From: UBA6623 sp965226435
Lineage (GTDB): Bacteria > Acidobacteriota > Terriglobia > Bryobacterales > UBA6623
Direction of reading: 5' to 3'
Length of the DNA: 64,000 nt
Assembly (NCBI GenBank): GCA_965226435.1
Contig: CBDDCY010000012.1
Span: 496,001 to 560,000 of the forward strand
The notes under the pieces are model-generated. The model saw nothing but the letters and a program-made list of their open reading frames with translations, was not told the origin of the DNA and did not search any database. This document shows positions 43,627 through 52,610 of the stretch, one piece after another. A program made the translations under genes and the position numbers. Every line of letters starts with the position of its first letter. The first letter of the stretch is position 1.

Positions 43627-45840
43627 ATGCGGCCTCGAAGTCTTTTCTTGCTTGCCGTTGCGGCTGCGGTCTTGTTCTCGACGTCCGCTCCCGCGCCTGC
43701 CGCCGATTGGCCGTCCTGGCGGGGGTTTAATGCCGACGGGGTTTCGGCGGAAACGGGGTTGCCGTCCTCGTGGACGCCGGGCGGGGACAATATGCTTTGG
43801 GAAGCTCCGATCGGGGGGCGCTCTACTCCGATTGTTTTGAATGGGCAGGTTTGCCTGATTACGCTTGCCGAGCCGGGCGATGTTACGAAATGGCAGGAAC
43901 GGGTCGCTTGCCTCGACGCCGACACGGGCGAGATCCGTTGGGAACATCGCTATAACGTCTTCCAAACCGATATCCCGCATCACCGCGTGGGTTGGGCCAA
44001 TCTCGTAGGCGATGAGGAAACCGGCTACGTTTATTCCCATGGCGTCGAGGGGATGGTCTACTGCTTTGGCCCCGACGGCAAGGTCATCTGGTCGCGGTCG
44101 CTGGGCGAGGAGGTCGGGCGGATCTCGGGGTTCGGCGGGCGCACCGTTAACCCCATCGTCGACGGCGATCTGGTGGTCGTCAGCTTCCTGACGGCGGGTT
44201 GGGGCTCGACGTTTATCCCGCGGCATCGTTTTTATGCGCTCGACAAACGCAGCGGGGAGACGGTTTGGATTTCGACTCCCGGGGGGGCGCCGAAAGACAC
44301 GACCTATTCGGCACCGATCGTCCGCGTGATCAACGGAGAGCGTTTGCTGATCGGCGGCAACGGCGACGGCGGCGTCTATGCTCTGCGTGTGGCCACGGGC
44401 GAAAAGGTCTGGGGCTTCCCGATGAGCAAGCGCGGCATCAATGCCTCGGTCGTCGTCGACGGGAACCTTGTTTACGCCTCGCACAGCGAAGAGAATGTCG
44501 ATGAGAGCGTTGCCATGGGACGGCTGGTTTGCCTCGACGCCGGTGAGGTGACGGACGGTAAACCGAAGCTGGTGTGGATGGTCGACGGCTTTACGGGCGG
44601 GTATGCGTCGCCGGCGATTCATGACGGGCGGCTCTATCACGTGGACAACTCGGCCAACCTTGTCGCCTTCAACGCCAAGACGGGCAAGGAGCTTTGGCTG
44701 CACAACCTCGGCATCGCGCAAAAGGCGTCCCCGGTGGTGGCCGACGGCAAGATTTATGTCTCTGACGTGGACGGCAAGTTCCACATCCTCAAGCTCAACG
44801 GCGACGAAGAGCCGGAAGTCCTCGATGTGGACGAGTTCAAGGAAGCCGACGGCAGCGCTACGCAGATCAACGGCTCGCCGGCGGTGGCGGATGGGCGCGT
44901 TTACCTTTTGACGAATTCCGACCTATATGCGATCGGCTCGAAGAGGCCCTCGGCGCGACCGTCGGGGACGCTGCCCGGGGCTCCCGAGAAAGCGGCAGCA
45001 GGTGCGACGGCGGCGGCGGTGCAAGTGGTTCCCGGCGAAATCGTTCTGGCGGCGGGCGGGGAGAAGCAGTTCAAGGTTCGCACGTTCGACGCGCGAGGAA
45101 GATTGATTGGGGAAGCAGAGGCTACTTGGGCGCTTGATGGGCTGAAGGGCGAGATTAGCTCGTCGGGGAAACTGGAGTTGTCGTCCGAAAATACGTCACA
45201 GGGCGGCTTGGTGGTCGCGATGGTGGGCGAGTTGAAGGGCACGGCGCGGGTAAGCGGGCGGCCGGTGATTGCTTTCGAAGAGAACTTCGACTCGCTGGCG
45301 GAAAAGAGTGTCCCTGACGGGTGGAACGCGACTCGCGGCCGCTTTCAAGTGACGGCGGACGGGGAGAACATGGTCCTCAAGAAGCCGTCAGGGAACCCGC
45401 GCAGCTGGCGAACGACGGTCTATATTGGCGACCCGGCGGCGAAGGGCTACGTGATCGAGGCGGACGTGAAGGGTTCCGAGCGGCGCCGCCGCATGCCGGA
45501 TATCGGGTTGGTTTCGCATCGCTACACGATCGCGCTGATGGGGAATACGCAGAAGTTGATGGTCCGCACTTGGCTTTCCGAGATGGGGCGGTTTTCAAAG
45601 GAGGTTCGCTTCCGCTGGGATCCCGACATCTGGTATCGCATGAAGGTGCGGGTGGACGAAGACGGCGACGCGGCGGTGATTCGGGCGAAGGTTTGGAAGC
45701 GCGACGAAGCCGAGCCGGCCGAATGGTCGATCGAGGCCGAGGACGCGATTCCGCATCGCCATGGGGCTCCGGGGATTTATGGTTATGCCTCCGCCGACAT
45801 TCTTTACGACAATATTTCGGTAAGGCCGGCGGGGGACTAA
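43627..45840 (+). CDS. Secreted PQQ-like propeller protein with C-terminal glycan-binding-like domain
   Basis: A 737-residue protein from ATG 43627 (TTG 43624 adds one residue). Signal peptide MRPRSLFLLAVAAAVLFSTS, then the propeller opening ADWPSWRGFNADGVS. Blades end in motifs such as CLDADTGEIRW, ALDKRSGETVW and AFNAKTGKELW. A linker and Ig-like segment (IVLAAGGEKQFKVRTFDARG) lead to a C-terminal jelly-roll-like domain (AFEENFDSLAEKSVPDGWNA, AKGYVIEADVKGSERRRRMP, WYRMKVRVDEDGDAAVIRAK) similar to laminin-G/DUF1080-type carbohydrate modules. It heads a cluster with 45993 and 50185. Role: envelope or extracellular substrate binding, inferred. Confidence 0.88.
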   Translation: MRPRSLFLLAVAAAVLFSTSAPAPAADWPSWRGFNADGVSAETGLPSSWTPGGDNMLWEAPIGGRSTPIVLNGQVCLITLAEPGDVTKWQERVACLDADTGEIRWEHRYNVFQTDIPHHRVGWANLVGDEETGYVYSHGVEGMVYCFGPDGKVIWSRSLGEEVGRISGFGGRTVNPIVDGDLVVVSFLTAGWGSTFIPRHRFYALDKRSGETVWISTPGGAPKDTTYSAPIVRVINGERLLIGGNGDGGVYALRVATGEKVWGFPMSKRGINASVVVDGNLVYASHSEENVDESVAMGRLVCLDAGEVTDGKPKLVWMVDGFTGGYASPAIHDGRLYHVDNSANLVAFNAKTGKELWLHNLGIAQKASPVVADGKIYVSDVDGKFHILKLNGDEEPEVLDVDEFKEADGSATQINGSPAVADGRVYLLTNSDLYAIGSKRPSARPSGTLPGAPEKAAAGATAAAVQVVPGEIVLAAGGEKQFKVRTFDARGRLIGEAEATWALDGLKGEISSSGKLELSSENTSQGGLVVAMVGELKGTARVSGRPVIAFEENFDSLAEKSVPDGWNATRGRFQVTADGENMVLKKPSGNPRSWRTTVYIGDPAAKGYVIEADVKGSERRRRMPDIGLVSHRYTIALMGNTQKLMVRTWLSEMGRFSKEVRFRWDPDIWYRMKVRVDEDGDAAVIRAKVWKRDEAEPAEWSIEAEDAIPHRHGAPGIYGYASADILYDNISVRPAGD

Positions 45841-45843
45841 GCG

Positions 45844-45944
45844 GCCGTGAAAAAATGGGGGCTGTACCAAGCTTTGACTCATAGGTTCGACACATTCATG
45901 ATCCCGCTGGGCGCGAAGCGGACTGTCCCCGATTTTTTCACGGC
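45844..45944. repeat. Palindromic intergenic repeat unit B (101 bp)
   Basis: The ends are near-perfect inverted repeats: GCCGTGAAAAAATGGGGGCT on the left and, complemented, GCCGTGAAAAAATCGGGGAC on the right. Core GGACTGTCCCC as in unit A at 8004. It lies between two propeller genes. Confidence 0.7.
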
Positions 45945-45992
45945 ACCTAACCCGCGCGCCGACTCCATCGAACGATTTCAATAGAGACTTCC

Positions 45993-47414
45993 ATGCAACA
46001 ACCGAAACGCATTCTCACCGCCGCGGCTTTGATCGGGCTTGCGGCGCTTCCCGCGGCGGCCGACGATTGGCCGATGTGGGGGGGCCGAGCCGACCGCAAT
46101 ATGGTGTCGTCGGAAACGGGCATCCCGCGCACTTGGAACGTCGATGACGGGACGAACATCAAGTGGGTCGCCGAGTTGGGTTCGCAATCGTACGGTAACC
46201 CGGTGATCGCCGACGGCAAGGTGTACGTCGGCACCAATAACGAGCTGCTGCGCAACCCGAAGCACAAGGGCGACCGAGGCGTGGTGATGTGTTTCCGCGA
46301 ATCGGACGGCGAGTTCCTCTGGCAGATGACGCACGCCAAGCTGGCCTCGGGTCGCGTGAACGATTGGCCCGAGCAGGGCGTTTGCTCCTCGCCGGCGATC
46401 GTGGGCAATCACGTCTACTACGTATCGAACCGCGCCGAGGTTATCGCGCTCGACTCGGAGGGTTTTCTCGACGGCGAAAACGACGGGCCTTTCAAGGATG
46501 AAGCGGATACGTCCGAGAGCGACGGCGACATCATCTGGAAGCTCGACATGTATGACGAGCTGGGCGTGTTCCCGCACAATATGGCGGCGACGTCCCCGCT
46601 GGTGGTCGGCGACATCCTTTTCGTGAATACGTCGAACGGCGTGGACGAGAGCCACTTCAACATCCCGTCGCCGCGCTCACCGAGCTTTCTGGCGCTGAAC
46701 CGCCACACTGGGGAAATCCTTTGGGAAGACGCCTCGCCGAGCGACAAGATCTTACACGGGCAATGGGCTTCGCCGGGCTACGGCGTGATCAACGGAAAAG
46801 AGCAAATTGTCTTCGCGGGCGGCGATGGTTGGCTGCGGTCGTTTGAAGCGAAGTCGGGCGATCTGATCTGGGAATTCGACTGCAACCCGAAAGACTCGGA
46901 ATGGAAACAAGGCCGAGGGGACCGCAACAACATCATCGCCACGCCGGTGATTTTCGACGACAAGGTTTTCGTCGCCGTCGGGCAGGACCCGGAACACGGC
47001 GAGGGCGTCGGCCATTTGTGGGCGATCGACGCGACGAAGACGGGCGACGTCACCAAAAGCGCCGTCGTGTGGCGTCATCCGTTTCGCCGCACGATCTCGA
47101 CCGTCGCGATTCACGAAGGCATTGTTTACGCCGTGAATTTCAGCGGTTTTTTCCACGCTCTCGACGTCAAGACCGGCAAGATGTTGTGGGAACATGACAC
47201 ATTGGCCGCGGTCTGGGGCTCGCCCTATGTTGTCGACGGCAAGGTCATGCTGGGGGATGAGGACGGCGACCTGACGATCATGAAAACCGGGCGCGTCAAG
47301 GAAGTGCTGTCGAAAGTGAATTTCGGGAACACGATCTATTCGACGCCGGTGGTCGCTAACGGCGTGCTTTACATCATGACCCGTTCGCATCTTTACGCTA
47401 TCGCGGGCAAGTAA
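45993..47414 (+). CDS. Secreted PQQ-like beta-propeller protein
   Basis: A 473-residue protein. Signal peptide ILTAAALIGLAALPAAADDW is followed by WPMWGGRADRNMVSSETGIP, the family opening. Blade ends include ALNRHTGEILW, SFEAKSGDLIW, ALDVKTGKMLW and a final GVLYIMTRSHLYAIAGK. A mid-protein insertion (VNTSNGVDESHFNIPSPRSP) is common in this subgroup. No catalytic quinoprotein motif is seen. It follows repeat unit B and precedes an AMP-binding enzyme; a hairpin GGGCAGG...CCTGCCC at 47417-47438 may mark the transcript end. Confidence 0.88.
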   Translation: MQQPKRILTAAALIGLAALPAAADDWPMWGGRADRNMVSSETGIPRTWNVDDGTNIKWVAELGSQSYGNPVIADGKVYVGTNNELLRNPKHKGDRGVVMCFRESDGEFLWQMTHAKLASGRVNDWPEQGVCSSPAIVGNHVYYVSNRAEVIALDSEGFLDGENDGPFKDEADTSESDGDIIWKLDMYDELGVFPHNMAATSPLVVGDILFVNTSNGVDESHFNIPSPRSPSFLALNRHTGEILWEDASPSDKILHGQWASPGYGVINGKEQIVFAGGDGWLRSFEAKSGDLIWEFDCNPKDSEWKQGRGDRNNIIATPVIFDDKVFVAVGQDPEHGEGVGHLWAIDATKTGDVTKSAVVWRHPFRRTISTVAIHEGIVYAVNFSGFFHALDVKTGKMLWEHDTLAAVWGSPYVVDGKVMLGDEDGDLTIMKTGRVKEVLSKVNFGNTIYSTPVVANGVLYIMTRSHLYAIAGK

Positions 47415-47508
47415 GAGGGCAGGCCTGGAGACCTGCCCCACCGGGGGCCGGCCGTGCTCTCGAATTGCTGACGATGTCATCACACTTGAAATCGAAAATA
47501 GACGATCC

Positions 47509-48600
47509 ATGGCAACTGAAATCTCACCCGAACTCGAACCCAAAATCAGCGCGGCGCACGAAAAACTCGACGCCCATGTGCGTGAGATCGTCGCTTGGCA
47601 TTTCGACCCGGAGACCGGCTGCCCTTTCTGGCTGGAGCGTGCCGCGAAGCTCGACTGGGATCCGCGCGAGGAAGTCAACGGCTTCGACGACCTGAAGAAG
47701 TTCGGCCTCTTTGAAGACGAATGGCTGCGCGGCGGCCCGGTGCGGCGCTGGGTGCCGAAGGGCTACGCCGGCAAGCCGGTCTACGTTTTCGAAACCGGCG
47801 GCACCACGGGCGTTCCCAAATCGCGCATCAACATCGACGACTTTCGCATTGACTATTCGGAATTCAGCAACACCTTGCCGGAAGAGCATTTTCCGATGGG
47901 CTCGGACTGGCTGCAGCTCGGCCCTAGCGGCCCGCGGCGGCTGCGGTTGGCGATCGAGCATTTGGCGCAAGTTCGCGGCGGTATCTGTTTCCAAGTGGAT
48001 CTAGATCCGCGCTGGGTCGTGAAGCTGCTCAAGCGCGGCGCCATCAAGGAAGCCGAGGCCTACAAGAAGCACTGCGTCGACCAGGCCGTGACGATTCTTG
48101 AGGCGCACCCGAATATCCGCTGTCTGTTCACCACGCCGAAACTGCTCGAAGGCCTTTGCGACCGCGTTTCGCTCAAGGATAAGGGCATTACGGGTGTTTT
48201 TTGCGGCGGCACCGAGATGACTCCGCAGTTCCACCGCTTCGCCGTCGAGGAGCTGATGGAAGGCGCCTACTTCGCCGCCACTTACGGCAATACGCTGATG
48301 GGACTGGCCTGCCACAAACCTTTTGACCCGGCCGACGATTACGCGATCATCTACTACCCGCCACAGCCGCGGGCGGTGAGCCAAGTTGTCGACCCCGACG
48401 ATATGGATAACGTTGTCGATTACGGCGGGACAGGGCGGGTTCTTCTGACGACGTTGACGAAAGAGTTCTTCATGCCGCGTTTCCCTGAACGTGACGAGTG
48501 TGAGCGCGAGGCTCCAATTGATCTTTACCCCTGGGACGGCGTGCGTAATGTCCGGCCGTTTTCGACAGGGCAGACAAAGGTGGCGGTTGGGGTGTACTGA
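47509..48600 (+). CDS. AMP-binding-like enzyme of the phenylacetate-CoA ligase/CapK superfamily
   Basis: A 363-residue cytoplasmic protein. The adenylate-forming P-loop motif is FETGGTTGVPKSR (about residue 94-106), with a later FCGGTEMTPQFHRF and AATYGNTLMGLAC resembling the A4/A5 motifs. It lacks the large C-terminal domain of full acyl-CoA synthetases, so it is shorter than usual (about 430 in PaaK). It may activate a carboxylate for transfer to a partner such as an acyl-protein reductase. The iron alcohol dehydrogenase 70 bp downstream suggests a shared pathway. Substrate unknown. Confidence 0.78.
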   Translation: MATEISPELEPKISAAHEKLDAHVREIVAWHFDPETGCPFWLERAAKLDWDPREEVNGFDDLKKFGLFEDEWLRGGPVRRWVPKGYAGKPVYVFETGGTTGVPKSRINIDDFRIDYSEFSNTLPEEHFPMGSDWLQLGPSGPRRLRLAIEHLAQVRGGICFQVDLDPRWVVKLLKRGAIKEAEAYKKHCVDQAVTILEAHPNIRCLFTTPKLLEGLCDRVSLKDKGITGVFCGGTEMTPQFHRFAVEELMEGAYFAATYGNTLMGLACHKPFDPADDYAIIYYPPQPRAVSQVVDPDDMDNVVDYGGTGRVLLTTLTKEFFMPRFPERDECEREAPIDLYPWDGVRNVRPFSTGQTKVAVGVY

Positions 48601-48669
48601 GGTTCGTGAACCGTAAACCGTGAGCCGTGAACCGACCGGGACGGCAACACTCCGCTTTCGAAACGACCC

Positions 48670-49791
48670 ATGCAACCGTTTGATTGCCAGCCGCGTACGC
48701 GAGTGATCTTCGGCGCGGGTGCGCTGGACCGCCTGGGAGAGGTGGTCGAGTCGCTTGGCGGACGGCATGTGCTGATCGTCTCCGACCCAGGTGTTGTCGC
48801 GGCCGGGTACCCGGCGCGGGCGATGGCCTCGATCGGGACTCGCGGGATGGATACGTATCTCTTCAACGACGTCGAGGAGAATCCCACCACGCATCACGTT
48901 AACGGGGCTCTCGAATACGCGCGGTCGCACAACGTCGATCTGATCGTCGGCCTGGGCGGCGGCAGCTCGATGGACTGTGCAAAGGGCGTCAATTTCCTGC
49001 TGAGCAACGGTGGCGAGATGGCCGACTACTGGGGTGTTGGCAAGGCCGAGAAACCGATGTTGCCGCTGGTGGCTGTCCCTACGACGGCTGGAACCGGCAG
49101 CGAGGCGCAATCGTTCGCCTTGATCGCCGACGCGGAATCGCACCGCAAGATGGCTTGCGGCGACCCGAAAGCGGCCGCGGCCGCGGCTCTGCTCGACCCG
49201 GAACTCACCATCACCCAACCGCCCGAGGTCACCGCGCTGACCGGCATTGACGCTATCGCTCATGCCGTCGAGACATGGGTGACTAATCGACGCAATTCCC
49301 TATCACGGATCTATTCGCGAGAGGCCTGGCGATTGTTGGGCGACAACCTGCCGCGAGTCTTGGAAGATCCTTTTGACATCGAAGCTCGCGGCGCGATGCT
49401 GCTCGGCGCCAACTATGCCGGCACGGCGATTGAGAACTCCATGCTCGGCGCGGCGCACTCCTGCGCCAACCCGCTGACGGCACGCTACGGCGTCGCCCAC
49501 GGGGCGGCCGTGGGGCTGATGTTGCCGGCGGTGATTCGTTTCAACTCGGCCGAGGTCGGGTCGCTGTACTCGGAATTATCCGACGACGGAGCGGGACCGG
49601 ATCAGCTCGCCGAGCGAATCGAACAGTTGATGGAACAAGCCGGGCTGGCTCGACGTCTATCCGATTACGAGATCGGTCCGGAAGCGCTGCCGGACCTGGC
49701 GCGGGAAGCATCGTTTGAGTGGACGGCGCGTTTTAATCCGCGCGCGGTTACGTCCAAGGAGATGCTGGAGATTTACGAATGCGTGGCTTGA
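48670..49791 (+). CDS. Iron-containing alcohol dehydrogenase
   Basis: A 373-residue group III dehydrogenase. Nucleotide-binding loop VGLGGGSSMDCAKGVNFLLS, then PTTAGTGSEAQSFALI. Metal ligands are visible as Asp in GIDAIAHAVETWV with its His, and His in LGAAHSCANPL and YGVAHGAAVGLMLP. It oxidises an alcohol or reduces an aldehyde with NAD(P). A short stretch before it (48603-48636) contains degenerate GTGAACCGT repeats. Partner of the AMP-binding gene upstream by position. Confidence 0.93.
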   Translation: MQPFDCQPRTRVIFGAGALDRLGEVVESLGGRHVLIVSDPGVVAAGYPARAMASIGTRGMDTYLFNDVEENPTTHHVNGALEYARSHNVDLIVGLGGGSSMDCAKGVNFLLSNGGEMADYWGVGKAEKPMLPLVAVPTTAGTGSEAQSFALIADAESHRKMACGDPKAAAAAALLDPELTITQPPEVTALTGIDAIAHAVETWVTNRRNSLSRIYSREAWRLLGDNLPRVLEDPFDIEARGAMLLGANYAGTAIENSMLGAAHSCANPLTARYGVAHGAAVGLMLPAVIRFNSAEVGSLYSELSDDGAGPDQLAERIEQLMEQAGLARRLSDYEIGPEALPDLAREASFEWTARFNPRAVTSKEMLEIYECVA

Positions 49792-50184
49792 CGCCGGGTG
49801 GGTCCCGCTACGCGAAAGAAAGGGGCCAGTCGGTTCCTATGAATCCGCCGGTTTCATAATGCGGCTATGAAAATGGAGGAGAGAGAGTTCCCGCCGCCCC
49901 TTCAGGGCTCGCAGCGTGATGGCGGGACAACCCAGGGTTCCGCTTCGCTCCACCCTTGGGCTACGGTTCCCGCCGCCGCTTCGCGGCTGAGGAGATTAGC
50001 GGCTTCAACGCTCATAATCGCAATGCGTCGTACGTTGGCAGTCTGTTTTCGGAAGAGCCGCCGATTTTCACCTGGGACCTTTGTCGAGAGTACGATGGTT
50101 CGACGGGCGAAAATCGGCCGGCAGTCCCCTTTTTTCGCTTGGCGACCATTTGCTTCGGACGCATCGAGCGCGACCATTGAACCC
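49792..50184. other. Intergenic region with dispersed repeats upstream of a propeller gene
   Basis: No convincing gene, although the downstream frame stays open to 49867. Contains the CCTATGAATCC...TTCATAAT...CTATGAAAATGG module (49836-49876) and C/G hairpins (CGCCGCTTCGCGGC near 49975), shared with 13312-13390 and 7815-7980. Confidence 0.5.
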
Positions 50185-51288
50185 TTGCCGCGGTTCCTGT
50201 TGCTGCTTGCCGCTGTTTTGCTCGCGATCTCCGTTGAGCCTGCTCGCGGCGCCGACTGGCCGCTGTTTCTCGGTAACTCCGAGCGCAACGCCGTTGCTCC
50301 CAACGCCGTTCCGCCGCCTCTCGAAGTCGCCTGGAGCTACGAAGCCCCGGCCGGGATCGACTCGACCGCGATCATCGTCAACGGCACGGTCTACTTCGGT
50401 GAGATGGACGGGCGGTTCCATGCTGTCGATCTCGCCACCGGCAAGGGAAAGTGGGTCTACCAAGCGAAGCTTGGCGTTCCGGCCTCGGGATGCATCCTCG
50501 ACGAAACCGTCTTTTTCGGGGACGAAGAGGGCTACTTCCACGCCGTCGACATCACGACCGGCAAGGGACGCTGGATTGCCGAAACTCACGCGGAGATTCT
50601 CTCTTCGCCCAACTGCCTGCCGGGGGCCGTGCTGGTCGGCTCCTATGATGCGAGCTTATACGCGTTTGACCCCGGAACGGGCGACGTCAAATGGGAATAC
50701 CAGACCGAAGACCGCGTTCATTGCAGCCCGGCGGTCAGGGACGGGAAAACGTTCGTCACCGGTTGCGACGGCAAGTTGCGTATCGTCGATGTTTCGAACG
50801 GCGAAGAGGTCGCGCAAATCAAGCTGGGCGACTACATCGCCGCAACGCCGGCGCTTGTGGGCGACCGCATCTATGTCGGTAGTTTCGGCAACGAGGTTCT
50901 AGCCGTCGATTGGAAAAAGGGCGAGGTTGTCTGGCGCTATTCGCACCCGAAGACCGATTACCCGTTCTATTCTTCGCCTGTCGTCGCCAAGGGCTTGGTT
51001 GTGCTCGGCGGACGCGACAAGCGTATCCACGCGATCAATGAGCAGACCGGCGAACTGGTCTGGGAATTCCTGACGAAATCACGGGTTGATTCCTCGCCGA
51101 CGCTGGCGGGCGATATCATCTATGTCGGCTCGAACGACGGCAATCTCTACGCACTCAACCATGCCGACGGAAAGCTGGTTTGGCAGTTCACCGCCGGGGG
51201 CGATATTGTGGCCTCTCCGGCCATCAGCGGCGATCGGCTGGTGATCGGATCGCGCGACGGCGTGCTGTATTGCCTGCGACCGAAATAG
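50185..51288 (+). CDS. Secreted PQQ-like beta-propeller protein
   Basis: Start taken at TTG 50185, giving a compact signal peptide (MPRFLLLLAAVLLAISVEPA, cut after RG). ATG 50095 is in frame but would put 30 non-signal residues first; neither has a clear ribosome-binding site. The 367-residue product is almost wholly propeller: VNGTVYFGEMDGRFHAVDLA, SYDASLYAFDPGTGDVKWEY, RDKRIHAINEQTGELVWEFL and a final DRLVIGSRDGVLYCLRPK. Third member of the propeller cluster. Function unknown. Confidence 0.85.
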   Translation: MPRFLLLLAAVLLAISVEPARGADWPLFLGNSERNAVAPNAVPPPLEVAWSYEAPAGIDSTAIIVNGTVYFGEMDGRFHAVDLATGKGKWVYQAKLGVPASGCILDETVFFGDEEGYFHAVDITTGKGRWIAETHAEILSSPNCLPGAVLVGSYDASLYAFDPGTGDVKWEYQTEDRVHCSPAVRDGKTFVTGCDGKLRIVDVSNGEEVAQIKLGDYIAATPALVGDRIYVGSFGNEVLAVDWKKGEVVWRYSHPKTDYPFYSSPVVAKGLVVLGGRDKRIHAINEQTGELVWEFLTKSRVDSSPTLAGDIIYVGSNDGNLYALNHADGKLVWQFTAGGDIVASPAISGDRLVIGSRDGVLYCLRPK

Positions 51289-51297
51289 GGACGCTGC

Positions 51298-52362
51298 TTA
51301 TGGGTCCGTCACGGATTGTGACTTGTCAACCTGGATGATCAAGGGTCCGCCGGTCATTTGCACGCGGCCGGAGAAATCCTGCGGGCAATTCACACATTGG
51401 TCTCCCCGGCTGAGAAACCATAACATCGTCTCGTGTTCGTCTAGGGAAACCACGGCATCGGCGTCCGGCGTCCAATAGTGCTCGAAGTTTGGCTCCAAGC
51501 GATCAAAGCGAAGGCGCGTTTCAACCCCCGTCATCCGCCCATAAAGCGCCCTCAGGCTTCTTGCAGTCCCTCTTCCCGCAAGGATCAAATAGGGGTTGGA
51601 CCGAAATCCTACGCTCAACTTCCGCGCTTTACCCCACCAATCGAAATCCGAGTAGGGACGCACTTCGTATCCCTGGCTTCGCCACGGTGGACACCTCCAG
51701 GTTGGCCAAAGAAACAAGTATCCACCTGTTCGCGTCACTCGTCGCATTTCATCGAGGGCACGTTCCGGATTCGGAATATGTTCGAGCGTCCACACGCTCC
51801 AAACTGAATCGAAGGACTCGTTCTCAAACGGCAGATCGGTCGCCGAACCCTCCACGAAGGGTTTGTGAAAATAGCGAGCGGCTGAAGCAGCAATATCGAG
51901 TCCCGTGTAGTCACTAACGACATCTTGCAACTGCCCGGAGCCGGCCCCTATCTCAAGGACCCGACCCGTTTCCACGTCGTACCGCTCGACAAACTTCTCG
52001 ACGGTTTCCTTGACTCCCATGTGTTCGGAGGCCTGCATACCAAGCAGGACATAGTTGTGGTGTTGGTCGGCGAAGGGCTGGGACACTTCCTCGGATGTCC
52101 CCGGTTCGACGGTCTTGCTTCCGACTGGGCTGTCGCCTTTGGCATCACCCGAGTACACTTCTTCGTAGAAGGCCTGGGCCTCGACCGGATCAAATTGGGT
52201 CGAATCTGATCGCCCCCAATCATCCGTTGCCCGCGGGAAATAGCAAATCGCGAGGAAGATCAGCATGAAGAGAGCGGTACCTACCAAGCGGAACACGTCG
52301 GTCCAGGCGACTAAGGGTCTCGGTGAGGTCTTTGGTTGGTTGTTCGTGCTTGCTTGCGACAT
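51298..52362 (-). CDS. Membrane-anchored class I SAM-dependent methyltransferase
   Basis: Start ATG 52362 (MSQASTNNQ). One N-terminal membrane segment (VFRLVGTALFMLIFLAICYF) is followed by a Rossmann methyltransferase domain: motif I GRVLEIGAGSGQLQDVV, TGLDIAASAARYF, post-motif SATDLPFENESFDSVWSVWT, LEHIPNPERALDEMRRVTRT and the GGYLFLWPTW strand. The C-terminal 120 residues are unfamiliar and include CVNCPQDF. The substrate may be a lipid or envelope glycan given the anchor. It converges on the propeller gene with a 9-bp gap. Confidence 0.85.
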   Translation of the reverse strand: MSQASTNNQPKTSPRPLVAWTDVFRLVGTALFMLIFLAICYFPRATDDWGRSDSTQFDPVEAQAFYEEVYSGDAKGDSPVGSKTVEPGTSEEVSQPFADQHHNYVLLGMQASEHMGVKETVEKFVERYDVETGRVLEIGAGSGQLQDVVSDYTGLDIAASAARYFHKPFVEGSATDLPFENESFDSVWSVWTLEHIPNPERALDEMRRVTRTGGYLFLWPTWRCPPWRSQGYEVRPYSDFDWWGKARKLSVGFRSNPYLILAGRGTARSLRALYGRMTGVETRLRFDRLEPNFEHYWTPDADAVVSLDEHETMLWFLSRGDQCVNCPQDFSGRVQMTGGPLIIQVDKSQSVTDP

Positions 52363-52489
52363 GACTTCGAACCGCCTCAGCGCCCACATTCTAGCCTAGT
52401 TTGACTGATTGAACGGAATGTCTTCTTGGGACTTGCCTCGTCCCGGTCTGTCTGTTCACGTCTCACAGAGGGATACGAGGTTCTCCGCG

Positions 52490-52608
52490 GCCGGCCGACC
52501 CGCCGAAGCAATGCCGCGATAGTCTTCGCGGACAGAGCCGGCGTTTCGGAAAGTATCGTCAAACTTGTCCTGATCGAACCAGCCCCGCGCGGCCATTGCG
52601 AATTGACT
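52490..52608 (-). pseudogene. Decayed paralogous fragment of the lipoprotein gene at 53824
   Basis: The minus strand encodes ARGWFDQDKFDDTFRNAGSV then REDYRGI, matching ARGRFDQDELGETFRNAGAS REDYRGI in the gene at 53824 (near 54430-54525). A ~10-bp deletion follows REDYRGI, after which DNA similarity continues as GCTTCGGCGGGTCGG. The upstream side ends at IS630 copy 4. About 1.9 kb separates the fragment from its intact relative. Confidence 0.75.
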
Positions 52609-52610
52609 TA

